A DNA stretch of 64,000 bases from Oscillospiraceae bacterium (GTDB lineage Bacteria > Bacillota > Clostridia > Oscillospirales > Acutalibacteraceae). Positions 38,637 through 47,522 of this stretch are shown one piece after another. Made by a program: the position numbers and the translations under genes. Position 1 is the first letter of the stretch. Every line of letters starts with the position of its first letter. The notes below the pieces were generated by a model that did no database searches, was not told the DNA's origin, and was given only the letters and a program-made list of their open reading frames with translations. The stretch spans positions 1,509,501 through 1,573,500 of the forward strand of contig CP107220.1 in NCBI GenBank assembly GCA_025757685.1, given 5' to 3'.

Positions 38637-39668
38637 ATGGCCGCAGGTCTTTATATTCATATTCCTTTTTGTTTTTCCAAGTGCCCGTACTGCGATTTTT
38701 ACAGCACCAAGTACACCCCGACAGCCGCCGACGCTTTTGCCGAGAAGCTGGGAGGGCAAATGCAAGACTATACCGGCAGTTTTGACACCGTGTACTTTGG
38801 CGGCGGCACCCCCTCCATCCTGGAGCCACAGGTGCTCACCGGCATTTTGCAGGCGGTGCGGGATCACTTTGCCATTGACCCGGCGGCGGAGATCACCGTC
38901 GAGTGCAACCCCTCCAAGGACCTGACCGGGGATATGGAGCAGTACGCAGCGGCGGGGATCAACCGGGTGAGCATCGGTATGCAAAGCGCCGTGGATCGGG
39001 AACGGTTCGCCCTGGGTCGCCGTGCCGGCAGCGGGGAAGTGGCCCGCACCGTAGCGGCAGCCAAGGCGGCAGGCATTACCAATATTAGCCTGGATGTGAT
39101 GCTGGGCACCCCCAAACAGACCCCGGACAGCCTGGAGGAAACCTTTGCCTTTATTGCGCGTATGCAGGTGACCCACATCAGCGCCTATCTGCTGAAGATC
39201 GAACCGGGTACCCCCTTTGACCGCCTGCAAGCCAAGCTGGCGCTGCCGGAGGAGGACACCGTGTGCCAAATGTACCTGCAAACGGTGGAGCGGCTGGGAC
39301 AACTGGGCTTTGCCCAGTACGAGATCAGCAACTTTGCCCGCCCGGGGTACGAGAGCCGCCACAACTTGAAATACTGGCTGCTGGAGCCGTACTTGGGACT
39401 GGGACCCAGCGCCCACTCCCTGTGGAACGGTAGGCGCTTTTACTTTGACCGGGACTGGATCTGGCAGGACGAAGGCCCCGGCGGCGACCGAGAGGAGCAA
39501 ATTCTCTTAGGCTTGCGACTGAACCGGGGCATACCGGAGAACTGGCTCACCCGCGATCCGGCGCCGTACATTGCCGGGGGATTTATGCGCCGCGCCAATG
39601 GTCGCATTGCCCTAACCCCCCGGGGTATGTTGGTATCCAACACCATTTTGGCAGAATTACTGGACTAA
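38637..39668 (+). CDS. hemW: Radical SAM heme chaperone HemW
   Basis: A 343-residue protein from ATG 38637 with AAAAAGGAG upstream. The radical SAM cluster is CFSKCPYCDF (CX3CX2C), followed by GGGTPS. The HemW-specific HNLKYW motif (HNxxYW) is present near residue 241, which separates it from true oxygen-independent coproporphyrinogen oxidase. It likely inserts heme into respiratory proteins. Common annotation as HemN should be avoided. Confidence 0.9.
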   Translation: MAAGLYIHIPFCFSKCPYCDFYSTKYTPTAADAFAEKLGGQMQDYTGSFDTVYFGGGTPSILEPQVLTGILQAVRDHFAIDPAAEITVECNPSKDLTGDMEQYAAAGINRVSIGMQSAVDRERFALGRRAGSGEVARTVAAAKAAGITNISLDVMLGTPKQTPDSLEETFAFIARMQVTHISAYLLKIEPGTPFDRLQAKLALPEEDTVCQMYLQTVERLGQLGFAQYEISNFARPGYESRHNLKYWLLEPYLGLGPSAHSLWNGRRFYFDRDWIWQDEGPGGDREEQILLGLRLNRGIPENWLTRDPAPYIAGGFMRRANGRIALTPRGMLVSNTILAELLD

Positions 39669-39678
39669 GGAGGAGCCT

Positions 39679-40617
39679 ATGTTAACCGGACTGACAGGTG
39701 GCGCCCTTTGGGCGCTGGACACGGTCATACTGGGCATGGCTCTGGCGCTGCCGGTGTTTACCGGCGACCCCAGAGCAGCGATACTGGCACCCTTTGCCAG
39801 CACTTTTTTGCACGACCTGTGCTCTTCCCTGTGGATGCTGGGCTATACCGGGCTGCGCCGCCAATACAAGGCAGTATGGCAAGCGCTACGCACCCGGGGC
39901 GGCCGCTTTGTGGCGCTGGGCGCACTACTGGGCGGCCCGGTGGGTATGACCGGCTATGTGCTGGCCATCAACGCCATCGGCCCGGCGTACACCGCCATCA
40001 TCTCCGCACTGTACCCGGCACTGGGCACGGTGCTGGCCCACTTTTTCTTAAAGGAAAAATTGCGCCCTACCGGCCTGATCGGTCTGGCACTGAGTATTGG
40101 CGGGGTGATCGCTTTGGGCTACACCCCCGGCGCGGCGCTGCCAAAGGGACAGCTACTGGGCTTTGGCTGCGCACTGCTGTGCTGTATCGGCTGGGCAGCG
40201 GAGGGGGTCATCTGCACCTACGGACTGCAAAGCAGCACCGTCACCAACGCCCAGGCACTGCAAATCCGCCAGCCGGTGTCGGCGCTGACCTATGCCATTG
40301 TTTTGCTGCCGGCCTGCAAGGGCTGGGGCTTTACCGCCGGGCTGTTTGGCACGCGAGCACTGTGGATCATCGCCCTGTCCGCCCTGTGCGGCACCGCCTC
40401 TTATCTGTGCTACTACAAGGCGCTGGGCAAGCTGGGCACCGGCAAGGCCATGCCCCTGAACATTACTTACGCCGCCTGGTCGCTGCCGTTCTCTTACCTG
40501 CTTTTGCACCAGGTCCCCGGCACCAAGGACATACTCTGCGCCCTGGTGGTCCTGCTGGGTGCGCTGCTGGCCGCTTACGAAAAGCCTCAAAAATTGGAAA
40601 AATCAAACAACAAATGA
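39679..40617 (+). CDS. EamA-family transporter (DMT superfamily)
   Basis: A 312-residue protein from ATG 39679 with AAGGAGGAGCC upstream. Ten hydrophobic segments in two EamA repeats: ALDTVILGMALALPV, GGPVGMTGYVLAINAIGPAY, TAIISALYPALGTVLAHFF; then LLGFGCALLCCIGWAAEGVI and LSALCGTASYLCYYKALGKL. It probably exports small metabolites. Substrate unknown. It follows hemW after 10 bases. Confidence 0.9.
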   Translation: MLTGLTGGALWALDTVILGMALALPVFTGDPRAAILAPFASTFLHDLCSSLWMLGYTGLRRQYKAVWQALRTRGGRFVALGALLGGPVGMTGYVLAINAIGPAYTAIISALYPALGTVLAHFFLKEKLRPTGLIGLALSIGGVIALGYTPGAALPKGQLLGFGCALLCCIGWAAEGVICTYGLQSSTVTNAQALQIRQPVSALTYAIVLLPACKGWGFTAGLFGTRALWIIALSALCGTASYLCYYKALGKLGTGKAMPLNITYAAWSLPFSYLLLHQVPGTKDILCALVVLLGALLAAYEKPQKLEKSNNK

Positions 40618-40627
40618 GCGCAAAAAA

Positions 40628-40666
40628 CGGGCATACTAAAACCGAAGGAGGTTTTCAGTATGCCCG
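40628..40666 (+). promoter_or_regulatory. Hairpin sequestering the start codon of the 51-residue gene
   Basis: CGGGCATACT (40628-40637) pairs perfectly with AGTATGCCCG (40657-40666), and AAAACC (40638-40643) with GGTTTT (40650-40655), with one bulged C. The ribosome binding site AAGGAGG (40645-40651) lies in and beside the loop, and the ATG (40660-40662) is in the stem. Translation would require opening of a 16-bp stem, so this looks like an RNA switch or thermosensor. There is no T-run, so it is not a terminator. Confidence 0.7.
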
Positions 40667-40815
40667 ATTTATTTCATTTAACGCCGGAGATGAACCAATA
40701 CTTTAACGCCCTGCCGGAGAGCGTAAAAGAGAATATCATTCAATCCGGCGCCAAGATCAATTCCCTGGAGGACTTAAAGGCCGTGGCGGCACAGCTGTGC
40801 AACCATGCAGAATAA
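40660..40815 (+). CDS. 51-residue helical protein, translation-controlled
   Basis: Starts at ATG 40660 with AAGGAGG in the hairpin described at 40628. The sequence MPDLFHLTPEMNQYFNALPE, then VKENIIQSGAKINSLEDLKA, is a small helical protein with a LxxLPxxVKENII motif. No family recognised with certainty, although small proteins of this type are widespread in Ruminococcaceae. It overlaps the next gene by 11 bases. Confidence 0.65.
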   Translation: MPDLFHLTPEMNQYFNALPESVKENIIQSGAKINSLEDLKAVAAQLCNHAE

Positions 40816-41062
40816 CCGCCACTTTCCCCAAACGGAAAACAGCCTGAATAACTGGGACGCGCCGGTGCGCCACGCACCCGGCCGTTACCGGGATTATCGC
40901 GAGAAGTACGCCCTGACCACCGGCGAGGTCACCGCCCGCTACTGCGAAAATATTACCAACCCCACCGTCCAGCCGGACGGCAAAACAGAAATGCACACCC
41001 CCATTCCGGATGTGGCCCATGTGGAGCAAAGCAAAGCCTATCAAGAAGAAAATCAGTTGTAA
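40805..41062 (+). CDS. 85-residue protein of unknown function
   Basis: Starts at ATG 40805 inside the previous gene, so the two are coupled. Sequence rich in Asn, Arg and Tyr at the N-terminus (MQNNRHFPQTENSLNNWDAP) with a C-terminal IPDVAHVEQSKAYQEENQL. That end recalls small spore-surface proteins that finish in an AK-WVDEN-type helix, but the resemblance is weak. A terminator follows. Confidence 0.6.
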   Translation: MQNNRHFPQTENSLNNWDAPVRHAPGRYRDYREKYALTTGEVTARYCENITNPTVQPDGKTEMHTPIPDVAHVEQSKAYQEENQL

Positions 41063-41072
41063 CCCCATCATC

Positions 41073-41100
41073 AGACGGCAGCTATTTGCCGTCTATTTTT
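41073..41100 (+). terminator. Terminator before the ABC exporter operon
   Basis: AGACGGCA (41073-41080) pairs with TGCCGTCT (41087-41094), followed by ATTTTT. Confidence 0.85.
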
Positions 41101-41213
41101 ATACCTTTTCATCGAATTTTGTAAATTTATAGGATATTTTTGGCGTATTTTCCCATTTTGCCACACTATATAATAGAAGGAACTTTTCAATTTGCATGGA
41201 AAGGACGGATCCC

Positions 41214-42041
41214 ATGAAAAAATGCTTGCGCTATCAAATGCGGCTGCTGGTGCGGTCGCCGGGATTTTGGGTCGCTATGGCCTTTGGGGTGTTGTATGCC
41301 GTGGGCTACTTTGTGGCCATGTGCCTACGCAACATGCACCTGGATGCCATTGCCCAGCCCACGCCGTACAGTGCGTATGCAAATCAAGGGCTTAGCCTTA
41401 CAGCGCCATATTTTTTAATGCTGCTGCCGTTGCTTTCTTGTATCTCTTTTTCTGACAGTTCCCTGTATGAACGCAACAATCACCTACTGGCGCCGCTGCT
41501 GGGCAAAATGGGCATTGGCCGTTACTATCGCTCCAAACTGGTTGCCGTCTTTTGCGGCGGCTTTTTGCCCATATTTGCCACCCAGGCACTAAATATGGGG
41601 CTGTGCCTGATCGCCTTTCCCTTAAACGGCACCCAGCGCTACGGCTGGGATCTGTTTCAAGACTATACATACTGGGGCATTGTCAACGATCCCCTTTTCC
41701 TCTTTAAGCGGCTTTACATCGCGTCTCCTTATCTATACTACTTCTTTTTCATGGTGGTCTCCTCTTTTGTAGCGGGTCTGTTTGCAGTGACGGCCTGGCA
41801 ATTCTCCTTTTTTGTTCGCAACCGCATTTTTACCTATACCATCATGTTTTTGGTGGTACATGGCATTGAATATCTGCTGATCTTAACGCCGGATTGGCCG
41901 CTGCATATCAACGAGTATCTGCTGGGCTATTACCCCGGCGGCCAAACCTATGTCGGCATGGCGCTCTGTATAATCTTTTACCTGGCACTGGCGCTGCTGC
42001 CGGCACTGATCGTACCGAAAAAGTTAAAAAACTGCCTATGA
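41214..42041 (+). CDS. ABC-2-type permease, first of a tandem pair
   Basis: A 275-residue protein from ATG 41214, with GGAAAGGAC upstream; an ATG at 41196 is also in frame but has no binding site. About six hydrophobic segments (LLVRSPGFWVAMAFGVLYAV, LTAPYFLMLLPLLSCISFSD, FFFMVVSSFVAGLFAVTAW). The paralogue at 42146 is about 80% identical, indicating a recent tandem duplication. The operon contains an ATPase (43728), so this is an exporter with several permease subunits. Substrate unknown. Confidence 0.75.
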   Translation: MKKCLRYQMRLLVRSPGFWVAMAFGVLYAVGYFVAMCLRNMHLDAIAQPTPYSAYANQGLSLTAPYFLMLLPLLSCISFSDSSLYERNNHLLAPLLGKMGIGRYYRSKLVAVFCGGFLPIFATQALNMGLCLIAFPLNGTQRYGWDLFQDYTYWGIVNDPLFLFKRLYIASPYLYYFFFMVVSSFVAGLFAVTAWQFSFFVRNRIFTYTIMFLVVHGIEYLLILTPDWPLHINEYLLGYYPGGQTYVGMALCIIFYLALALLPALIVPKKLKNCL

Positions 42042-42145
42042 CAGACCGGCAGGCGACCAATACACGCCGGTATAAAGGGTAATTCTATAGAACAAGAACA
42101 GGCAAAGCAACTGCTGCACGGTTGCCGTCAGAAAGGACGGATCGT

Positions 42146-42973
42146 ATGAAAAAATGCTTGCGCTGTCAAATGCGGCTGCTGGTGCGGTCGCCGGGATTTT
42201 GGGTTGCTATGGCCTTTGGGGTGTTGTATGCCGTGGGCTACTTTGTGGCCATGTGCCTACGCAACATTCACCTGGACGCCATTGCCCAGCCCACGCCGTA
42301 CAGTGCGTATTCTACTCACGGATTCAGTTTTACCGCACCGTACTTTATGTATCTGTTCCCGATTTTGGCCTGCATTTCTTTTTCAGACAGTTCTCTGTAT
42401 GAGCGCAACAATCACCTACTGGCGCCGCTGCTGGGCAAAATGGGCATTGGCTGTTACTATCGCTCCAAACTGGTCGCCGTCTTTTGCGGCGGCTTTTTAC
42501 CTATATTTGCCACCCAGGCGCTGAATATGGGGCTGTGCCTGATCGCCTTTCCCTTAAACGGCACCCAGCGCTACGGCTGGGATCTGTTTCAAGACTATAC
42601 ATACTGGAATTATGTCAGTGATCCGCACTTCTTTTTCCAGCATCTGTATCTGTACTCGCCTTATCTGTACTATCTACTTTATATGCTGCTGTCCGCCCTG
42701 GTCGCCGGGTTGTTTGCGGTGGCAGCCTGGCAATTCTCCTTTTTTGTTCGCAACCGCATTTTCACCTACACCATCATGTTTTTGGTGGTACAGGGCATTG
42801 AATATCTGCTGATCTTAACGCCGGATTGGCCGCTGAATATTCTCAGCTATCTATACGGGATGAACCCCACCGTCCAGACCCCTGCCGGTTTTGCCATCTG
42901 TATGGCCTTTTACCTGGCACTGGCATTCCTACCGGCGCTGATCGTACCAAAGAAATTGAGGAACTGCTTATGA
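42146..42973 (+). CDS. ABC-2-type permease, second of a tandem pair
   Basis: A 275-residue paralogue of the gene at 41214, starting at ATG 42146 with GAAAGGACGGATCGT upstream. Near-identical over the N-terminal 55 residues and long internal blocks, different in the second membrane segment (SFTAPYFMYLFPILACISFS) and in LSYLYGMNPTVQTPAGFAIC. It ends with a TGA that overlaps the next start (ATGA). Probably a dimer partner of the first permease or a substrate variant. Confidence 0.75.
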   Translation: MKKCLRCQMRLLVRSPGFWVAMAFGVLYAVGYFVAMCLRNIHLDAIAQPTPYSAYSTHGFSFTAPYFMYLFPILACISFSDSSLYERNNHLLAPLLGKMGIGCYYRSKLVAVFCGGFLPIFATQALNMGLCLIAFPLNGTQRYGWDLFQDYTYWNYVSDPHFFFQHLYLYSPYLYYLLYMLLSALVAGLFAVAAWQFSFFVRNRIFTYTIMFLVVQGIEYLLILTPDWPLNILSYLYGMNPTVQTPAGFAICMAFYLALAFLPALIVPKKLRNCL

Positions 42974-43719
42974 AGCGCACCCTTGCCTACAACCGATACC
43001 CGCTGGTCATCTGTGCACTGGGGTTGCTGCTGGGCGGACTGCACAGTCTGTTCCAGCTGCACCAGACCCCTGCGAATACCTGGACTGCGGCCTATCTGAC
43101 CGCCCGGGAGGGAACAGAGCTGATGCTGACGGAGAACAGCACCGATCCCCAAGTGCTGCGCAGTCTGCTGCACCTGCTCATCGGCGTGCCCCTGCTGGGC
43201 GGGCTGTTCAGTCGGGAATACCAAGTAAAAGGGGTATTCATCGCCACCCGCCGGGGACGCTATCTGCGCTTTTACCGGGCAGAAATGGGGCGGCTGCTGG
43301 CAGTAACTCTGCTGTACAACCTGCTGTATTGCAGCACGCAGGGTCTGTGTGCCACGGTGGCCGTCCACGCCCTGCCTGCCGGTGCCGCAGTTCGACTAAT
43401 GGGGATCAGCCTGTTTAGCGACACGCTGGTGCTCTTTGGCTTTGCGGTGCTGTGCGCCGGTCTGTGCGTGACCCGGGGCGAAAAAGCAGGCGTACTGCTG
43501 GGTGCCGCCGCCTTTTTGCTGGCGGTAATGGCGCTGTTTTTGCTACCGGTACCGCTGCGCCAATACAATCCGGTGCTTTGGTGCCTGTGCAGTGCATTTC
43601 CCACGGACGAAACGCTCTTTGCCTATCCCCTGTGGGGCTACTACGCCGCAGGCAGCGCACTGCTGGCGGTGTGGTTGCTGCTATGGGGCCGGGTGCTAAA
43701 GACAAAAGATATTTTGTGA
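42970..43719 (+). CDS. Third membrane subunit of the ABC exporter
   Basis: The product has 249 residues from ATG 42970, overlapping the previous stop. Six or seven hydrophobic segments (LVICALGLLLGGLHSLFQLH, LLHLLIGVPLLGGLFSREYQ, LVLFGFAVLCAGLCVTRGEK, AAFLLAVMALFLLPVPLRQY). Not clearly homologous to the two permeases, but it has the same ABC-2-like topology. It lies 8 bases before the ATPase gene. Confidence 0.7.
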   Translation: MKRTLAYNRYPLVICALGLLLGGLHSLFQLHQTPANTWTAAYLTAREGTELMLTENSTDPQVLRSLLHLLIGVPLLGGLFSREYQVKGVFIATRRGRYLRFYRAEMGRLLAVTLLYNLLYCSTQGLCATVAVHALPAGAAVRLMGISLFSDTLVLFGFAVLCAGLCVTRGEKAGVLLGAAAFLLAVMALFLLPVPLRQYNPVLWCLCSAFPTDETLFAYPLWGYYAAGSALLAVWLLLWGRVLKTKDIL

Positions 43720-43727
43720 GGTGGACT

Positions 43728-44360
43728 ATGCCAAAAATCATATTGCAAGACTATACCAAGACTCTGCGGGGCAAAACCGTGCTGGACCACATAGACCTGA
43801 CGCTGGAAAGCGGCGGTATTTACGGCCTGGCCGGGCAAAACGGCTGCGGCAAGACCATGCTGCTGCGGGCCATTGCCGGGCTGATGACCCCCACCACCGG
43901 CACAGCCACCGTAGGCGGCACCCGGGTGGGCAACGGGGTCTATGCGCCCCATGTAGGGCTGGTGATCGAGAATGTATTTCTCTACGAATACCTAAGCGGC
44001 CGCCAAAACCTGCAAATGCTCAACGACCTGTCCGATCACAAGATCAGTGACGGCGAACTGGACGGCTGGCTCACCCGCTTTGGGCTGGATCCCACGGATC
44101 GGCGTCCTATGAAAAAATATTCGCTGGGTATGTGCCAAAAGGTCAGCTTGATCCAGGCGCTGATGAACCAACCGGAATTGGTGCTGCTGGACGAACCCAC
44201 CAACGCGCTGGACGATGACAGCGTACAGGTGCTGGAAGAAGAAATTCTTCGTATGAACCGGGAGGCAGGCACCACCTTTGTGATCGCCAGCCACGACCGA
44301 GCCAGTCTGGAGCACCTATGCACCAAAATACTGCGAATGGAGGCGGGGCACCTTGCGTAA
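43728..44360 (+). CDS. ABC transporter ATP-binding protein
   Basis: A 210-residue ATPase from ATG 43728 with GTGAGGTGG upstream. Walker A is AGQNGCGKT, the signature is YSLGMCQKVSL (variant of LSGGQ), Walker B is LVLLDEP, and the H-loop follows in FVIASHDR. It powers the permeases upstream. The variant signature is typical of exporters related to lantibiotic-immunity or bacitracin-type systems, but the substrate cannot be read from sequence. Confidence 0.88.
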   Translation: MPKIILQDYTKTLRGKTVLDHIDLTLESGGIYGLAGQNGCGKTMLLRAIAGLMTPTTGTATVGGTRVGNGVYAPHVGLVIENVFLYEYLSGRQNLQMLNDLSDHKISDGELDGWLTRFGLDPTDRRPMKKYSLGMCQKVSLIQALMNQPELVLLDEPTNALDDDSVQVLEEEILRMNREAGTTFVIASHDRASLEHLCTKILRMEAGHLA

Positions 44361-45057
44361 AAAACAACTGACCATGCAGCAAGGACTGGCGCTGGGCTGC
44401 CTGATCCTGCTGGTGTGCGCCGTAATATTCGGCATTGTGCTGCGGGCCACCCGCGCCCACGATTTGGAGGACCCGGAAAAAGTGGCGGCGGCTGTTTGCG
44501 ACTTGCCCACAGACAACCGGGCTGATTATGATGCGGCGGCCGAAATGTTAGACATAAGCACAGCGGTGGAGCAGCTGCAAGACCGGATCCCCCTGCAAGT
44601 GGAGATCACCGGTATGCAGCCCACCTATAACAATCTGCGCTACACCGCCAAGGTGCTAAAGACCACCGATCGGGAGCAGGCAGGCAACACGGTGGTGCTG
44701 TATCTACTCATGTCCATGGAAAAAATGAGCGACGGCAAGCTGCACTGCGACACCGGCATCGCTCTGCCGTTGGCTGTAGGGCACAAATACCTGCTGTTTG
44801 TCCGTCCTATGGAATACATGGACCTGTACCAACGCACCCTACCCTGCCGAGAATACCAGGCCACCACCAACGCCACGGACGCCACGCTGTACAGCTTTTG
44901 CCTGGATCGCACACAAACCCGCCCACTGCCAACCACGCCGCTGACCTTTCAGCAGGTTACAGAATACGATTACCTGGTCTATTCCCAAGAGGCGCTGGAC
45001 CACGCCAAAAAATTCACCGCCGACATACGGAAGCACTACGGCGTAACTGCAAAATAA
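44353..45057 (+). CDS. Membrane-anchored protein of the ABC exporter operon
   Basis: The product has 234 residues with a probable TTG start at 44353, after GAATGGAGG, overlapping the ATPase gene by 8 bases. One N-terminal membrane anchor (LALGCLILLVCAVIFGIVLR) and an extracellular domain (EITGMQPTYNNLRYTAKVLK, GHKYLLFVRPMEYMDLYQRT). Not recognised. Its coupling to the ATPase suggests an extracellular accessory or substrate-binding role in the exporter. Confidence 0.65.
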   Translation: MRKKQLTMQQGLALGCLILLVCAVIFGIVLRATRAHDLEDPEKVAAAVCDLPTDNRADYDAAAEMLDISTAVEQLQDRIPLQVEITGMQPTYNNLRYTAKVLKTTDREQAGNTVVLYLLMSMEKMSDGKLHCDTGIALPLAVGHKYLLFVRPMEYMDLYQRTLPCREYQATTNATDATLYSFCLDRTQTRPLPTTPLTFQQVTEYDYLVYSQEALDHAKKFTADIRKHYGVTAK

Positions 45058-45065
45058 CATAAAAA

Positions 45066-45095
45066 GCCCCATTGCCAAGGATTGGCAATGGGGTT
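45066..45095. terminator. Bidirectional terminator
   Basis: CCCCATTGCCAA pairs with TTGGCAATGGGG across GGA, flanked by A-rich and T-rich bases. Ends the ABC operon and the convergent permease gene. Confidence 0.75.
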
Positions 45096-45107
45096 TATTC
45101 ATTCCCT

Positions 45108-45953
45108 TTACAGGTGGAAGATCAGCTTGTCGCTACACTTATTAAAGACGAACAGCCCGACAGCCAGGGTGACCAGCGATACCACCGAGGCATACAGCAG
45201 CAAATTCCAGGTCATCATTTGGCCATACAGAATACACTGGCGGAACAGCTCGATCATCGAATAAAGTGGGTTGATCTTAATAAGCACCACGATCCAGTCG
45301 GAGGTAATGCGGTGCAGAGGATAAATGATGGGCACCATATAAAACAGCAGGTGACACAGCACATCCCAAATATACTCCACATCCCGGAAATAAACGGACA
45401 GCACGGACAGGATCATACCCACGCCGGTGCAGAACACCAGCAAAATAAACATGGGTACAAAGAACAGCACCGCGTAGCCGTTTAGGTGCAGGGCGTGGCC
45501 GTTGCTGATTCCGGTGAGCTTAAAGAAGATCCACACGCTCACCAGGCAAAGCAGCGAGATAGCGAAGGTTACATAGCAAGAGAGAATGGAGCTAAGCGGA
45601 TACATATACTTGGGCACATAGACCTTCTTGATGATCCCCGCATTGCGGCGGAAGGAGGTCATCGCCTGTTTGGTGGAAGATGTAAAGAAATCAAACATCA
45701 ACCGGCCGGTAAACAGGAATACCGGGTAGCAGATCACGCCCTTGTTGCTGCGGCCAAAGATTCCGCTGAACACCACGGAAAGCACGATCATGTTCAGCAG
45801 CGGCTGCAAAAAACTCCACAAAATACCGATCCAGGAGTCCCTGTACTTTAACTTAATATTCTTACGGGTCAGCTCCATTAGCAGGTTTCGATACTTTTGG
45901 AACACCCGTGTATCGTGCGCAAGCGCGCGCTTTAATTTTTTTACCTTCGGCAT
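45108..45953 (-). CDS. Polysaccharide/teichoic-acid-type ABC-2 permease
   Basis: A 281-residue Wzm/TagG-like permease. Signature segments: LTRKNIKLKYRDSWIGILWS near the N-terminus, VFSGIFGRSNKGVICYPVFL, and the RDVEYIWDVLCHLLFYMVPI block typical of polysaccharide exporters. It should carry lipid-linked polymer across the membrane together with an ATPase (TagH/Wzt), but no such gene is in the window. Start ATG 45953. It is between the exporter operon and aroK, alone on the minus strand. Confidence 0.85.
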   Translation of the reverse strand: MPKVKKLKRALAHDTRVFQKYRNLLMELTRKNIKLKYRDSWIGILWSFLQPLLNMIVLSVVFSGIFGRSNKGVICYPVFLFTGRLMFDFFTSSTKQAMTSFRRNAGIIKKVYVPKYMYPLSSILSCYVTFAISLLCLVSVWIFFKLTGISNGHALHLNGYAVLFFVPMFILLVFCTGVGMILSVLSVYFRDVEYIWDVLCHLLFYMVPIIYPLHRITSDWIVVLIKINPLYSMIELFRQCILYGQMMTWNLLLYASVVSLVTLAVGLFVFNKCSDKLIFHL

Positions 45954-46092
45954 AGATACACCTCGATCCGCTCAGGGCGGCAATAATTTTGCGCTGCCTA
46001 ACGCAGCCAAACACCGGATATAACTAAGGCATTATAACACACGCCGCCGCATTTTTCAACTTAAAGTGCGAATTTGGTACAAAATGTACCCT

Positions 46093-46581
46093 TTAGCGAA
46101 ACAGATCGGCAATGGTCAGCGCTGTTTTGCGGGCAGAGGCGTCGCCGTCCACTGCATAATCTGCCGCTGCACGATACTTGGCCTGGCGGGCGTCATACAG
46201 CGCCTTGGCCTGCACCGGATCCCGAAATAAAGGGCGATTGGCGCCGTTGCCCACCCGCTGACAGATCACATCAAAAGACGCGTCCAGCAGCACGATCTTG
46301 CCGGTGGTGCGCAGGGTCCGTACATTCTCGTCAAAGGTCAGTGCCCCGCCGCCGGTGGAGATCACACAGTTGGGAATCTCTGCCGCCTCTGCGCAGGCTG
46401 CACGCTCCAGCTCTCGAAAATAGTCTTCCCCGTGCACCTGAAAAATAGCCGGAATAGACACGCCGCTGCGGGCCTCCACCATCTGATCCGTATCCACAAA
46501 CCGGCGACCCATAATTTTGGCCAGCTCTTTGCCCACCACAGTCTTGCCGCTGCCCATAAAGCCGCAAAGCACAATATTCAT
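46093..46581 (-). CDS. aroK: Shikimate kinase
   Basis: A 162-residue protein starting at ATG 46581, sharing one base with the aroE stop. Walker A is GFMGSGKT, followed by GRRFVDTDQMVEARSG and ISTGGGALT, the shikimate-binding motif. It phosphorylates shikimate at the 3-hydroxyl with ATP in aromatic amino acid synthesis. Upstream aroE supplies shikimate. Confidence 0.95.
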   Translation of the reverse strand: MNIVLCGFMGSGKTVVGKELAKIMGRRFVDTDQMVEARSGVSIPAIFQVHGEDYFRELERAACAEAAEIPNCVISTGGGALTFDENVRTLRTTGKIVLLDASFDVICQRVGNGANRPLFRDPVQAKALYDARQAKYRAAADYAVDGDASARKTALTIADLFR

Positions 46582-47396
46582 TACAGCAGTTCCTCCATTT
46601 GCTCGATCACCCGCTGCACCTGGGCAGGGGTATAGGTCACATCATTCCAAATCTCCTGGGCTACCGCTGCCTGCCACACCAGCATGGGCAGACCGTTCAC
46701 CACCTTGGCGCCGTTTTGCCGAGCCAGGCGCAGCAGCCGGGTTTCCATTGGATTATAAATGGCGTCAAATACCGCAGCCGTGTGGGCCAGCACACCCGGC
46801 TCCAGCGGGCAAGCGTCCACCTTAGGGAACATCCCCACCGGAGTGCCGTTAACGATCAGATCCCAGTCACCGGTCACGCTGTTGAAATCCGTCACCGTCA
46901 CCGCGCGGCCGCATTTTTCGGCAATTTCCGCCGCCAAGGCACAACCTTTCGACGGTGTGCGGGCAGCCAGGGTCACCGCCGCACCTGCCAGCACCGCCTC
47001 AAAGGCAAACATACGAGCCACGCCGCCGGTGCCCAGTACCAGCACGCGTCCGGCCAGCGGAATGCCCGCTGCGGACAGAGAGCGCAAAAAGCCGTAGCAG
47101 TCCGTATTGTAGCCGTAGAATTTGCCGTCCCGCACCGCCACCGTATTCACCGCCCCAAAGAGCGCCGCCTTTTCGTCCAGTTCTGCCATAGCCGACAGCA
47201 CTGCTTGCTTGTGGGGAATGGTAACATTAAATCCACGCAGCGTTTGCAGTTCCGGCAGCCGGTTCGCCAGATCCTCCGGTGCAATATCCAACAACCGGTA
47301 GTCCCCCTCCAGGTGGGCGGCAGCCAGCAGCGCCCGGTGAATTTGGGGAGAGAGAGAATGACCCAGCGGGTGACCGATCAGTGCATAGTGCGTCAT
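46581..47396 (-). CDS. aroE: Shikimate dehydrogenase
   Basis: A 271-residue protein from ATG 47396 (MTHYALIGHPLGHSLSPQIH), with GAAAGGG upstream; an earlier in-frame ATG lacks a binding site and the family starts here. It has NVTIPHK with catalytic Lys, the VLGTGGVARMFAFEA nucleotide-binding turn, and GTPVGMFPK. It reduces 3-dehydroshikimate to shikimate with NADPH. Coupled to aroK. Confidence 0.95.
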   Translation of the reverse strand: MTHYALIGHPLGHSLSPQIHRALLAAAHLEGDYRLLDIAPEDLANRLPELQTLRGFNVTIPHKQAVLSAMAELDEKAALFGAVNTVAVRDGKFYGYNTDCYGFLRSLSAAGIPLAGRVLVLGTGGVARMFAFEAVLAGAAVTLAARTPSKGCALAAEIAEKCGRAVTVTDFNSVTGDWDLIVNGTPVGMFPKVDACPLEPGVLAHTAAVFDAIYNPMETRLLRLARQNGAKVVNGLPMLVWQAAVAQEIWNDVTYTPAQVQRVIEQMEELL

Positions 47397-47443
47397 GATT
47401 TTGCCCTTTCCGCTCCCGGCCCAAAAAAATATTGCCGAAAGCA

Positions 47444-47470
47444 TTGACTTTTTTATAGGAATTATATAAT
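47444..47470 (+). promoter_or_regulatory. Promoter of acpP
   Basis: TTGACT (47444-47449) and TATAAT (47465-47470) are 15 bases apart, a short spacer; an overlapping TATGAT at 47470 gives 20. It lies between the divergent aroE and acpP genes. Confidence 0.6.
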
Positions 47471-47522
47471 ATGATAGCATATAAGACTTGTATTAACAAC
47501 AGTTTTTTGGAGATGAGCAGTT

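Noticed and set aside
37354..38829. Long minus-strand frame opposite typA and hemW
   Set aside because: Same shadow effect; both real genes on the plus strand have full domain evidence.
38637..39668. Oxygen-independent coproporphyrinogen oxidase (HemN)
   Set aside because: The HNxxYW motif and length indicate HemW.
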